Assembly (NCBI RefSeq): GCF_003031265.1
Contig: NZ_CP019966.1
Coordinates: forward strand, 5,114,501 to 5,178,500
Source: Rhodopseudomonas palustris
Lineage (GTDB): Bacteria > Pseudomonadota > Alphaproteobacteria > Rhizobiales > Xanthobacteraceae
DNA: 64,000 nucleotides
Direction of reading: 5' to 3'
Shown here: in pieces, positions 57,559 to 64,000 of the stretch
Layout of the letters: every line of letters begins with the position of its first letter
Numbering within the stretch: position 1 is the stretch's first letter
Made by a program: the position numbers and the translations under genes
Notes under the pieces: generated by a model
What the model saw: the letters and a program-made list of their open reading frames with translations, nothing else
The model's database searches: none
Told to the model about the DNA's origin: nothing

Positions 57559-58440
57559 TCAGATGGGCGCCGCAAGCCCGACCAAGGTTCGGATCTCGGC
57601 GGGCGTGACGCCGGCAGCGCGCAGCTCGCGCAGGCCGGTCGAGCCGGTGGATTTCGACAGCTTGCGGCCCTCGGCATCGCGCAGCAGCGCATGGTGCCGA
57701 TACACCGGTGCCGGCAGGCCGAGCAGATGCTGCAGCAGCCGGTGCACCGAGGTCGACCAGAACAAATCGGCGCCGCGCACCACCTCGGTGATGCCTTGCA
57801 GCGCGTCGTCGATCACCACCGACAGGTGATAGCTGGTCGGCGTTTCCTTGCGCGCGATGATGACGTCGCCCCACGCCTCCGGCCGCGCCGCGATGGTGCC
57901 GGTTTCGCCGTCCGGTCCTTTGCCGAGTTCCTGCCAGCTCAGTTCGCCGGTCAACGCGATCGCGGCCGCCATATCGAGCCGCAGCGCGTACGGCACACCG
58001 GCGGCGATCAGCTCGTCGCGCTGCGCTGGCGAAAGCTGCTTGCCGACTCCCGGATACAGCGGCGCGCCGTCAGGATCGCGCGGCCATGGCGCGGCCGCTT
58101 CCTGATCGGCGACCAGCCGGGCGATCTCGGCGCGGGTTTCGAACGCCGGATAGATCAGCCCCAGGGACGCGAGTTGCGTCACCGCGTCGCGGTACAGGTC
58201 GAGATGATCAGATTGCCGCCGCACCTCGCCGTCCCAGCCGATGCCGAGCCAGGACAGGTCCTGATAGATCGCCTGTTCGAACTCCGGCCGGCATCGGGTG
58301 CGGTCGATGTCCTCGATCCGCAGCAGCAGCTTGCCACCGCTCGCCCGCGCCAGATCGGCATTCAGCAGCGCCGAAAAAGCGTGGCCGAGATGCAGGTAGC
58401 CGTTCGGGCTCGGGGCAAATCGGAAAACGGGTGGCGGCAT
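57559..58440 (-). CDS. gluQ: Glutamyl-Q tRNA(Asp) synthetase
   Basis: This encodes 293 residues from ATG 58440 (MPPPVFRFAPSPNGYLHLGH); the longer frame to 58482 comes from a repeat. It attaches glutamate to queuosine-34 of tRNA-Asp. The class I HIGH motif is HLGH, the KMSKS motif is KLSKS, and RIEDIDRTRC and YHLSVVIDDALQGITEVVRGADL fit. The length matches GluQRS, which lacks the anticodon domain of GltX. The zinc-binding CxC segment of the E. coli enzyme is replaced here by YPAFETR, so zinc is probably not bound. Confidence 0.92.
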   Translation of the reverse strand: MPPPVFRFAPSPNGYLHLGHAFSALLNADLARASGGKLLLRIEDIDRTRCRPEFEQAIYQDLSWLGIGWDGEVRRQSDHLDLYRDAVTQLASLGLIYPAFETRAEIARLVADQEAAAPWPRDPDGAPLYPGVGKQLSPAQRDELIAAGVPYALRLDMAAAIALTGELSWQELGKGPDGETGTIAARPEAWGDVIIARKETPTSYHLSVVIDDALQGITEVVRGADLFWSTSVHRLLQHLLGLPAPVYRHHALLRDAEGRKLSKSTGSTGLRELRAAGVTPAEIRTLVGLAAPI

Positions 58441-58451
58441 TGAACCCCTGA

Positions 58452-58539
58452 CGTCATTGCCGGACTTGATCCGGCAATCCATCGGATGACACTCTTTTAC
58501 GATAGCGGATGGATGCGCGGGTCAAGCCCGCGCATGACG
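58452..58539. repeat. Palindromic intergenic repeat, family E copy 2
   Basis: CGTCATTGCCGGACTTGATC at the left, GGATGCGCGGGTCAAGCCCG and CATGACG at the right, between gluQ and alkA. The outer CGTCAT / ATGACG ends and the CCGG-ACTTGAT-CCGG inner arm mark it. Confidence 0.6.
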
Positions 58540-58559
58540 CCGGAAAGCCGAACCACCTG

Positions 58560-59279
58560 ATGACCATCCATCTCGACAGCCAGGCCGACCTCGAGGACGC
58601 CATCACCACGCTGGTGAAGCGGGACCCGCGGCTCAAGCCCGTGCTTCAGGTCGCCGGCATGCCGGCGCTGCGCCGGCGCGAGCCGGGCTTTGCCGGCCTC
58701 GCCGCGATCGTCTGCGGCCAGCAGCTCTCGACCGCGTCGGCCGCAGCGATCTGGGGCCGGGTCTCGGCGGCGTTCGATCCGTTCGAGCATGGCGCGATCA
58801 AGCGGGCGCGGGCCGACCGGCTGGCCCGGCTCGGTCTTTCAACCGCGAAGATCAAGACGCTGAAGGCGCTGGCCAAGGAGCTCGCCGCCGAACGGCTCAA
58901 CCTCGATGTGCTGGCCGAAGAAGACGCCGACGCCGCCCACGCCACGCTGACGGCGCTGCACGGCATCGGGCCGTGGACCGCCGACATCTATCTGTTGTTC
59001 TGCCTCGGCCACGGCGACGCCTGGCCGGCCGGCGATCTTGCGGTGCAGGAGGCGATGCGGATCGGCCTCGGCCTGAAAGCGCGCCCGACCGTTAAACAGA
59101 TGGCGCCGCTCGCCGAACCCTGGCGCCCGCTGCGCGGCGCCGCCGCGCATCTGTGGTGGGCCTATTACCACGCGGTGAAGCGGCGCGAGGGCGTGATCGG
59201 CGACGACAAGGCGGCGAAGGTGGTGACGAAGAAAGCCCCGGCAAAGACGCCTCGCGCTCGGAAGTCCCCGTTACGCTGA
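58560..59279 (+). CDS. alkA: DNA-3-methyladenine glycosylase II
   Basis: The 239-residue base-excision repair enzyme removes alkylated bases. The HhH-GPD core is GFAGLAAIVCGQQLSTASAAAI, then LGLSTAKIKTLKALA, then LTALHGIGPWTADIYLLFCLG. The catalytic Asp is in AWPAGDLAVQEAM (near 160). The C-terminal WRPLRGAAAHLWWAYYHAVK is typical. It lacks the N-terminal TBP-like domain of E. coli AlkA and ends in a basic tail. ATG 58560 is chosen; the upstream frame is in a repeat. Confidence 0.9.
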   Translation: MTIHLDSQADLEDAITTLVKRDPRLKPVLQVAGMPALRRREPGFAGLAAIVCGQQLSTASAAAIWGRVSAAFDPFEHGAIKRARADRLARLGLSTAKIKTLKALAKELAAERLNLDVLAEEDADAAHATLTALHGIGPWTADIYLLFCLGHGDAWPAGDLAVQEAMRIGLGLKARPTVKQMAPLAEPWRPLRGAAAHLWWAYYHAVKRREGVIGDDKAAKVVTKKAPAKTPRARKSPLR

Positions 59280-59287
59280 AAGCGTTC

Positions 59288-59375
59288 CGTCATTGCGAGG
59301 CGCGAAGCGACGAAGCAATCCAGCGGGTAGGTGCACGGAGCCCCTGGATTGCTTCGCCTTCGGCTCGCAATGACG
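59288..59375. repeat. Palindromic intergenic repeat, family A copy 3
   Basis: An 88-bp element from CGTCATTGCGAGGCGCGAAG to CGGCTCGCAATGACG between convergent alkA and nikR. Confidence 0.8.
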
Positions 59376-59422
59376 TTGAGAGTCTTCCGGTCAGGAGCGG
59401 ACTTTTGGCGTGCCTCCCAGGA

Positions 59423-59863
59423 TCACGAGTCGTGCTCGTGATGATGGTCGTGATCCTCTGCCGGCGGCTCCGCCGGGATCGTCACCAGCCGGCCGTAGCG
59501 GACGCCGCGTTCGGCGAAGATGTGGTCGGCGAAATGCTGCAGCTCGCTGGCGTTGCCGTCGAGGATCGTCACTTCCAGGCACTGATCATGATCGAGATGC
59601 ACGTGCATCGTGGCGCGTGACAGATCGTGGTGATGGTGGAAGCTCTGCGTCAGCTTGCGTGGCAGGTCGCGCTTGGAGTGATCGTAGGTATAGACCATCG
59701 CGCCGACGCAATGCCCGCCGGTGGTCTCCGCCGCGGTCTGCTGGATGCCGATCCGCGCCAGATCGCGGATCGCCTCGGAGCGGTTCTGGTAGCCGCGCGC
59801 CGCGATGATGGCGTCGAGCTTCTCCATCAGGTCGTCGTCGAGCGTGATGGTGACGCGATGCAT
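59423..59863 (-). CDS. nikR: Nickel-responsive regulator NikR
   Basis: This encodes 146 residues from ATG 59863. Residues 1-50 are a ribbon-helix-helix (MHRVTITLDDDLMEKLDAII, then YQNRSEAIRDLARIG) and residues 55-135 an ACT-like metal domain. The nickel-site residues are visible as the His cluster SFHHHHDLS, then MHVHLDHDQCLEV (His-x-His and Cys). The tail EDHDHHHEHDS adds extra metal-binding potential. Nickel-bound NikR represses uptake genes. A perfect NikR operator lies at 59895-59922 between it and the TonB receptor gene, implying autoregulation and control of the receptor. Confidence 0.95.
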   Translation of the reverse strand: MHRVTITLDDDLMEKLDAIIAARGYQNRSEAIRDLARIGIQQTAAETTGGHCVGAMVYTYDHSKRDLPRKLTQSFHHHHDLSRATMHVHLDHDQCLEVTILDGNASELQHFADHIFAERGVRYGRLVTIPAEPPAEDHDHHHEHDS

Positions 59864-59894
59864 CGAGTGCCTCTTGCTGGTTACCAGGTTGTCA

Positions 59895-59922
59895 GTATGA
59901 AGTTTTATTGACTTCGTCATAC
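59895..59922. promoter_or_regulatory. NikR operator
   Basis: GTATGA-N16-TCATAC matches the E. coli NikR site exactly in both halves and spacing. It is 32 nt upstream of nikR and about 100 nt upstream of the TonB receptor start. Confidence 0.88.
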
Positions 59923-60025
59923 TCGCCGGGCACGCTGCGACCGTGGGCGCTCTGCCGGGACTGCCTGCGATAACAGATTTGGGGCGGGCGCGTCTTGCAA
60001 CGATGCAGGACACGAGGGGGTGCGC

Positions 60026-62221
60026 GTGGCGAGTGTCCGGCGAACAATGAGGCGCGGCTGCGCGGTCGGCTGCATCGTGACGAGTGTCGCGCTCACGGCC
60101 GGCACGGCGCGGGCCGAGCAGGCGCTGCCGCAGGTCACCATCGACGCCCCAGCTGACACCAAGCCAAAGCCGCCGCGACGACATGCTCCCGAGACCGCTG
60201 CGCGCGAGGGCCGCGCAGTCCCGGCGCCATCATCGTCCGCCTCTTCGTCATCGTCCGCGCCGAGCACAAGCGCTGTATCTGGCGCCATGAGCGCGCCGCA
60301 GAACCAGACCGCGAGCAGCCGCGTCATCACCGGCGCGGAGATCAACGCGCTGCCGTTCATGCGGCCCGGCGAAGCGCTGGAAGCCGCGCCCGGCCTGGTG
60401 GTCACCCAGCATTCGGGCGAAGGCAAAGCCAACCAGTACTTCCTGCGCGGCTTCAACCTCGACCACGGCACCGATCTCGCCATCACCCTCGACGGCATGC
60501 CGGTGAACATGCCGACCCATGGCCACGGCCAGGGCTATGCCGACGTCAATTTCCTGATTCCCGAGCTGATCAGCACCATGACGGTGCGCAAGGGGCCGTA
60601 TTTCGCCGACGTTGGCGACTTCGGCTCGGCCGGCGCGCTCGGCATCGAATATCTGCGGGCGATGCCCAAGACTCTCGCCGAGGTGACGGTCGGCAGCTTC
60701 GGCTATCGCCGGCTGCTCGGCGCCGGCTCGACCCGTGTCGGCGACGGCACCTGGCTCGCCGCGTTCGAAGCCAACACCTACAACGGCCCGTGGGACGTGC
60801 CGGACAACGTCCGCAAGCTGAACGGTGTGCTGCGCTACAGCCAGGGCACCGCGACCGACGGCTTCTCGCTGACCGGCATGGCCTATTCCAACCGCTGGAC
60901 CTCGACCGATCAGGTGGCGCAGCGCGCGATCGACCAGGGCCTGATCGGCCGCTACGGCTCGCTCGATCCGACCGACGGCGGCATCGCCAGCCGCTACAGC
61001 CTGTCGGGCCGGTTCGCGAAATCCAGCGACATCGGCCAGACCGACATCAACGCCTATGTGATCCGCTCGTCGCTGCAGCTCTATAACGACTTCACCTACT
61101 TCCTCGACGATCCGGTGAACGGCGACCAGTTCAACCAGCACGACCGCCGCACCGTGCTGGGGCTGAACGGCACGCAGCACTTCGACTACCGGTTTGCCGG
61201 CCTGCCGGTCGAAACCCGGGTCGGGCTGCAGACGCGCTCCGACACCATCAATGTCGGCCTCAACAAGACCTATCAGCGCGACTGGCTGTCGACGGTGCGC
61301 GCCGACGACGTCTCCGAGCAGTCGCTCGGGCTGTGGACCGACACCACCGTGCGCTGGACCGATTGGCTGCGCACCACCGCCGGCATGCGGCAGGACTTCT
61401 TCACCGGCCGGGTGATCAGCGACAATCCGGCCAACTCCGGCAATGCTTCTGCGGCGATGACCAGCCCGAAAGCCGGCATCGTGCTAGGCCCCTGGGCCAG
61501 CACCGAGTTCTACGGCAACGCCGGCACCGGACTGCACAGCAACGACATCCGCGGCGCCACCATCACGGTCGATCCCAACTCGGGCGATCCGGTGAACCGC
61601 GTGCCGCTGCTGGTGCGCTCCAAGGGCGCCGAACTCGGCATCCGCAACAGATCGATCCCGGGGCTGACAACCTCGCTCGCGGTGTTCGTGCTCGATTTCG
61701 ACTCCGAGCTGTTGTTCGTCGGCGATGCCGGCACCACAGAGCCGAGCCGCCCGAGCCGCCGCGTCGGCGTCGAGTGGACCAGCCAATATCGGCCGCTATC
61801 CTGGCTCGGCGTCGATCTCGACGTTGCCTATACCAAAGCGCGGTTCACGGATTTCGACCCGGCTGGCGACTTCATCCCCGGCGCGCCGGCCTGGGTGGCG
61901 AGCGCCGGCATCACGCTCGGCGAACAACGCGGCTGGTTCGGCGCGCTGAAGGGACGCTATTTCGGACCGCGGCCGCTGATCGAAGACGACAGCGTGCACT
62001 CGCTGTCGTCGCTGATCTTCAACGCCCGCGCCGGCTATCGCTTCGACAACGGCATTCGGCTGCAGCTCGACGTGCTGAACCTGTTCAACGCCAAGACCAA
62101 CCAGATCGAATATTACTATCTGTCACGACTGCCCGGTGAGCCGCTGGGCGGCATCAACGACCGCCATGTTCATCCGGCCGAACCAACCGCGGTGCGGTTG
62201 ACGCTCGCAGGCTCGTTCTGA
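60026..62221 (+). CDS. TonB-dependent outer-membrane receptor, probably for nickel
   Basis: This encodes 731 residues from GTG 60026, preferred because GAGGGG lies six nt upstream; GTG 60020 and ATG 60047 are possible. A signal peptide (GCIVTSVALTAGTARA) is followed by a Ser/Pro/Ala-rich stretch to about 95. The plug domain has RVITGAEINALPFMRPGEAL, LVVTQHSGEGKANQYFLRGFN and LDGMPVNMPTHGHGQGYADV, with His residues that could bind metal. A 22-strand-type barrel ends in LTLAGSF with terminal Phe. NikR control points to a nickel chelate as substrate; this is inference from the operator. Confidence 0.9.
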   Translation: MASVRRTMRRGCAVGCIVTSVALTAGTARAEQALPQVTIDAPADTKPKPPRRHAPETAAREGRAVPAPSSSASSSSSAPSTSAVSGAMSAPQNQTASSRVITGAEINALPFMRPGEALEAAPGLVVTQHSGEGKANQYFLRGFNLDHGTDLAITLDGMPVNMPTHGHGQGYADVNFLIPELISTMTVRKGPYFADVGDFGSAGALGIEYLRAMPKTLAEVTVGSFGYRRLLGAGSTRVGDGTWLAAFEANTYNGPWDVPDNVRKLNGVLRYSQGTATDGFSLTGMAYSNRWTSTDQVAQRAIDQGLIGRYGSLDPTDGGIASRYSLSGRFAKSSDIGQTDINAYVIRSSLQLYNDFTYFLDDPVNGDQFNQHDRRTVLGLNGTQHFDYRFAGLPVETRVGLQTRSDTINVGLNKTYQRDWLSTVRADDVSEQSLGLWTDTTVRWTDWLRTTAGMRQDFFTGRVISDNPANSGNASAAMTSPKAGIVLGPWASTEFYGNAGTGLHSNDIRGATITVDPNSGDPVNRVPLLVRSKGAELGIRNRSIPGLTTSLAVFVLDFDSELLFVGDAGTTEPSRPSRRVGVEWTSQYRPLSWLGVDLDVAYTKARFTDFDPAGDFIPGAPAWVASAGITLGEQRGWFGALKGRYFGPRPLIEDDSVHSLSSLIFNARAGYRFDNGIRLQLDVLNLFNAKTNQIEYYYLSRLPGEPLGGINDRHVHPAEPTAVRLTLAGSF

Positions 62222-62359
62222 CGCCGTCGCCCGCATGCGCCGTAACCTGCATGCAGCGCAGCGGAATGCGGGAAGCCGCAGACAAAGACCCGGACTTCGC
62301 TTCGCTGGATCCGGACTACGGTGGCTGAAGCGACAGTCACCTAAGTGACAAAGTGCCCC

Positions 62360-62400
62360 AAAACGACAAACGCGCGCCGGCGTGTGAACGCCGACGCGCG
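62360..62400 (-). terminator. Rho-independent terminator, minus strand
   Basis: An 11-bp GC stem with one mismatch and a 6-nt loop (plus-strand arms 62371-62382 and 62389-62400) is followed on the minus strand by TTTGTCGTTTT. The plus-strand side has no T-run, so it serves minus-strand transcription. Confidence 0.7.
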
Positions 62401-62520
62401 CCTCGTAACTCGCTGGTTCCCAGGCGCTGCGAGACGCCTCGGCCGAGCGGCTCACTGCTCGTGCATCACTTCCGGCGAGCGGGTCTCGTGCCCGCCGCAA
62501 CGATGCTCAGTCAGCCAACC

Positions 62521-62565
62521 TCAGCGGGCGTCCCCAGCGAGGTGACAGCGTTTCGAGAGAGACAC
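62521..62565 (-). CDS. Putative 14-residue peptide
   Basis: GTG 62565 begins MSLSKRCHLAGDAR and ends at TGA 62521-62523. AGGAGG lies seven nt upstream, the strongest Shine-Dalgarno in the window. A second frame from a GTG inside the Shine-Dalgarno would give 20 residues, but its initiation is poorly placed. The peptide is basic with one Cys. No function is known; it may act as a leader or regulatory peptide. Confidence 0.4.
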   Translation of the reverse strand: MSLSKRCHLAGDAR

Positions 62566-62599
62566 TGGACCACCTCCTTCCGTTGTTTCCGATGCAGAG

Positions 62600-62628
62600 A
62601 GGATAAGTACGATTCTCCGGTTTGTGAA
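62600..62628 (-). promoter_or_regulatory. Promoter of the minus-strand small transcript
   Basis: TTCACA (5 of 6 to TTGACA) and TATCCT (4 of 6 to TATAAT) are separated by exactly 17 bp, about 20 nt upstream of the AAGGAGGTGG site. Confidence 0.5.
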
Positions 62629-62653
62629 GAGGCGATGACGCAGGCTCGGGCGC

Positions 62654-62678
62654 GGAACAGGTTTTCGATCCGCTCGTT
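62654..62678 (+). promoter_or_regulatory. EcfG-type general stress promoter
   Basis: GGAAC (62654-62658), a 16-bp spacer and CGTT (62675-62678) match the alphaproteobacterial sigma-EcfG consensus GGAAC-N16/17-CGTT, ending 25 nt before the PRC-barrel start codon. Confidence 0.6.
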
Positions 62679-62703
62679 GGTTTCGCTCCACAGGGAGACC
62701 AAC

Positions 62704-63057
62704 ATGAACCCAGAAGCCAACGAAACCCTCAAGCTGATCGGCAGCGACAAGGTGCAGGGAACCGCGGTGTACGGGCCGGACGGCGAGAAGATCGGCTCGA
62801 TCGAGCGGTTGATGATCGAAAAGGTCAGCGGCCGGGTGTCTTACGCGGTGCTGTCGTTCGGCGGCTTCCTCGGCATCGGCGACGATCACTACCCACTGCC
62901 CTGGCCGGCGCTGAAATACAACGTCGAACTCGGCGGCTATCAGGTGATGGTCACCGTCGACCAACTCGAACGCGCGCCGAAATACGGTCGCGGCTCGGAA
63001 TGGGATTGGCGCGGTGCGCGCCAGGTCGACGATTACTATGGCGTGGCGCTGACCTGA
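62704..63057 (+). CDS. PRC-barrel domain protein
   Basis: The 117-residue protein has the PRC-barrel pattern KLIGSDKVQGTAVYGPDGEKIGSIERLMIEKVSGRVSYAVLSFG (cut here across two strands) and LGIGDDHYPLPWPALKYN, then VTVDQLERAPKY. AGGGAG lies seven nt before ATG 62704. It is soluble. Such proteins are frequent members of the general stress regulon in alphaproteobacteria, which agrees with the EcfG-type promoter just upstream. Molecular function unknown. Confidence 0.88.
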   Translation: MNPEANETLKLIGSDKVQGTAVYGPDGEKIGSIERLMIEKVSGRVSYAVLSFGGFLGIGDDHYPLPWPALKYNVELGGYQVMVTVDQLERAPKYGRGSEWDWRGARQVDDYYGVALT

Positions 63058-63077
63058 CGGCTCTGCCGTCAGACTGT

Positions 63078-63163
63078 CCGTTATTGCGAGCGAAGCGAAG
63101 CAATCCGGGAGCGCCGAGCGGGGGGCACTGGATTGCTTCCTCGCTTCGCTCCTCGCAATGACA
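63078..63163. repeat. Palindromic intergenic repeat, family A copy 4
   Basis: An 86-bp element from CCGTTATTGCGAGCGAAGCG to GCTCCTCGCAATGACAGG between the PRC-barrel gene and the GH13 gene, with one changed base in the left end. Confidence 0.8.
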
Positions 63164-63199
63164 GGCCAAAATTCCTTCCTCCCAAGCCGCCGAGCGCCG

Positions 63200-64000
63200 A
63201 TGATCGACGACCTTTGGTACAAGAACGGCGTGATCTACTGTCTGTCGGTCGCGACCTATATGGACGCCAATGGCGACGGCATCGGCGACTTCAAGGGCCT
63301 GACAAGGCGGCTCGATTATCTGCACGGGCTCGGCGTCACGGCGATCTGGCTGATGCCGTTTCAGCCCTCGCCCTATCGCGACGATGGCTACGATATCTCC
63401 GACTATTACGGCGTCGACCCGCGCTACGGCACGCTCGGCGACTTCGTCGAATTCACCCACGGCTGCAAGCAGCGAGGCATGCGGGTGATCATCGACCTCG
63501 TGGTCAATCACACCTCCGACCAGCATCCCTGGTTCAAACAGGCTCGCGCCGATCCCAACTCGCCGTATCGCGACTGGTATGTGTGGTCGGATAAGAAGCC
63601 CGCCCACGCCGATCAGGGCATGGTGTTTCCGGGCGTGCAGAAATCGACCTGGACTCACGACAAGCAGGCGAAGGCTTGGTACTTCCACCGCTTCTACGAA
63701 TTCCAGCCCGACCTCAACACCGCCAATCCCTATGTGCAGGAAGAGATCCTGAAGATCATGGGGTTCTGGATTCAGCTCGGCGTGTCCGGCTTCCGGATGG
63801 ACGCGGTGCCGTTCGTGATCGCCACCAAAGGTCCGAAGGTCAAGAAGCCGGTCGAACAGTTCGACATGCTGCGGACCTTCCGTGAATTCCTGCAATGGCG
63901 CAAAGGCGACTCGATCATCCTGGCCGAAGCCAACGTCCGCCCCGAGGACGATCTGCACTATTTCGGCGACGACGGCGAACGCATGCAGATGATGTTCAAT
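63200..64000 (+). CDS. Trehalose-synthase-like GH13 alpha-amylase family protein (5' part)
   Basis: 267 codons from ATG 63200 run off the window edge. The sequence matches the TreS/GH13 catalytic barrel: WYKNGVIYCLSVATYMDANG, GIGDFKGLTRRLDYLHGLGV, PYRDDGYDISDYYGVDPRYG, VIIDLVVNHTSDQHPWF, the nucleophile region GVSGFRMDAVPF and the acid/base Glu in IILAEANVRPED. TreS interconverts maltose and trehalose; closely related alpha-glucosidases cannot be excluded from this part alone. It may be read from the EcfG-type promoter through the PRC-barrel gene, since trehalose genes are often in the stress regulon. Confidence 0.88.
   Translation, partial: MIDDLWYKNGVIYCLSVATYMDANGDGIGDFKGLTRRLDYLHGLGVTAIWLMPFQPSPYRDDGYDISDYYGVDPRYGTLGDFVEFTHGCKQRGMRVIIDLVVNHTSDQHPWFKQARADPNSPYRDWYVWSDKKPAHADQGMVFPGVQKSTWTHDKQAKAWYFHRFYEFQPDLNTANPYVQEEILKIMGFWIQLGVSGFRMDAVPFVIATKGPKVKKPVEQFDMLRTFREFLQWRKGDSIILAEANVRPEDDLHYFGDDGERMQMMFN

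Larger units (their letters stand above)
62360..62593 (-). ncRNA. Putative small transcript with short ORF and terminator
   Basis: On the minus strand a promoter (TTCACA at 62628-62623, 17-bp spacer, TATCCT at 62605-62600) precedes a strong Shine-Dalgarno AAGGAGGTGG (62579-62570), a 14-codon ORF (62565-62521) and about 120 nt of hairpin-rich sequence. It ends in a stem CGCGCG-x-CGGCG / CGCCG-x-CGCGCG (62400-62371) followed by TTTGTCGTTTT. The predicted RNA is about 235 nt. It could be a dual-function RNA, a leader or a small-protein gene. No Rfam family is recognised. Confidence 0.5.
62222..62703. other. Region with a minus-strand small transcript and an EcfG-type promoter
   Basis: No long gene is supported in this 482-bp stretch. 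It carries a complete minus-strand unit (62360-62628) and the promoter of the PRC-barrel gene (62654-62678). The plus-strand open frame entering from 62353 has no start signal and is not called. Confidence 0.6.

Noticed and set aside
58441..58482. N-terminal extension of GluQRS (start 58482)
   Set aside because: These residues are encoded by the palindromic repeat between gluQ and alkA, and similar peptides appear at other repeat copies.
62565..62583. A remnant of the 16S rRNA 3' end on the plus strand
   Set aside because: The resemblance (GGACCACCTCCTT) is only the complement of a strong Shine-Dalgarno on the minus strand; flanking sequence does not match 16S rRNA.
62353..62703. N-terminal extension of the PRC-barrel protein
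   Set aside because: The EcfG-type promoter and an AGGGAG site lie inside it, just before ATG 62704; its composition is non-coding.

Overview
The window looks like a chromosome segment of a GC-rich purple non-sulfur alphaproteobacterium of the Rhodopseudomonas palustris / Bradyrhizobium group. The reasons are the ftsE-ftsX-ydcF-plsC order, CpdR, TlpA, DUF2125, DUF2865 and TIGR02302 proteins, an alphaproteobacterial set of putative regulatory sites (CtrA, LexA, EcfG and FixK types), and palindromic intergenic repeats typical of this group. I see no rRNA, tRNA, CRISPR array, insertion sequence or prophage.

1-9.8 kb: the tail of a gene, two small hypothetical genes (one behind a CtrA-type site), a SARP-like wHTH/TolB/TPR regulator, and a divergent PatA/PatG-type subtilase that has lost its catalytic residues. 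Next is a molybdate locus: modE-modA-modB-modC and a His-rich DUF2478 protein on the minus strand, a divergent molbindin (mop), and a second DUF2478 gene. ModE-type sites lie in the two divergent intergenic regions.

10.2-18 kb: an operon of a 1663-residue pyruvate:ferredoxin oxidoreductase with its own C-terminal ferredoxin domain, overlapping by 4 nt a 944-residue Nfn-like flavoprotein that fuses a GltD-like and an FNR-like half. A FixK-type box lies upstream. Together they look like an anaerobic link between pyruvate and NAD(P)H.

18-33.4 kb: housekeeping genes, including polA with a degenerate proofreading site, pyrE, DUF2865, glycogen phosphorylase, a thioesterase plus arginase pair, an ABC-F ATPase, DUF2125 and ChaC. 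Gaps are filled by several families of palindromic repeats.

33.4-37 kb: one large accessory-looking gene encoding an LRR-Roc-COR-TIR protein, with 13 near-identical 66-bp LRR units. It is the best candidate here for an immune-type or undescribed signalling system.

37-59 kb: plsC/ydcF/ftsX/ftsE, a zinc-ribbon protein, cpdR, a TIGR02302 membrane protein, a PcaC-like protein, lysA with an LptM-like lipoprotein, argH, tlpA, a YjfB-like protein, a quinone reductase with divergent LysR, hbd, etfA-etfB, a PduO-type adenosyltransferase, a HIG1-like protein, BrkB, a soluble hybrid kinase, gluQ and alkA.

59-64 kb: nikR and a divergent TonB receptor share a perfect NikR operator. A minus-strand unit with promoter, Shine-Dalgarno, 14-codon ORF and terminator lies after the receptor. 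Then come a PRC-barrel gene with an EcfG-type promoter and the 5' part of a trehalose-synthase-like GH13 gene.
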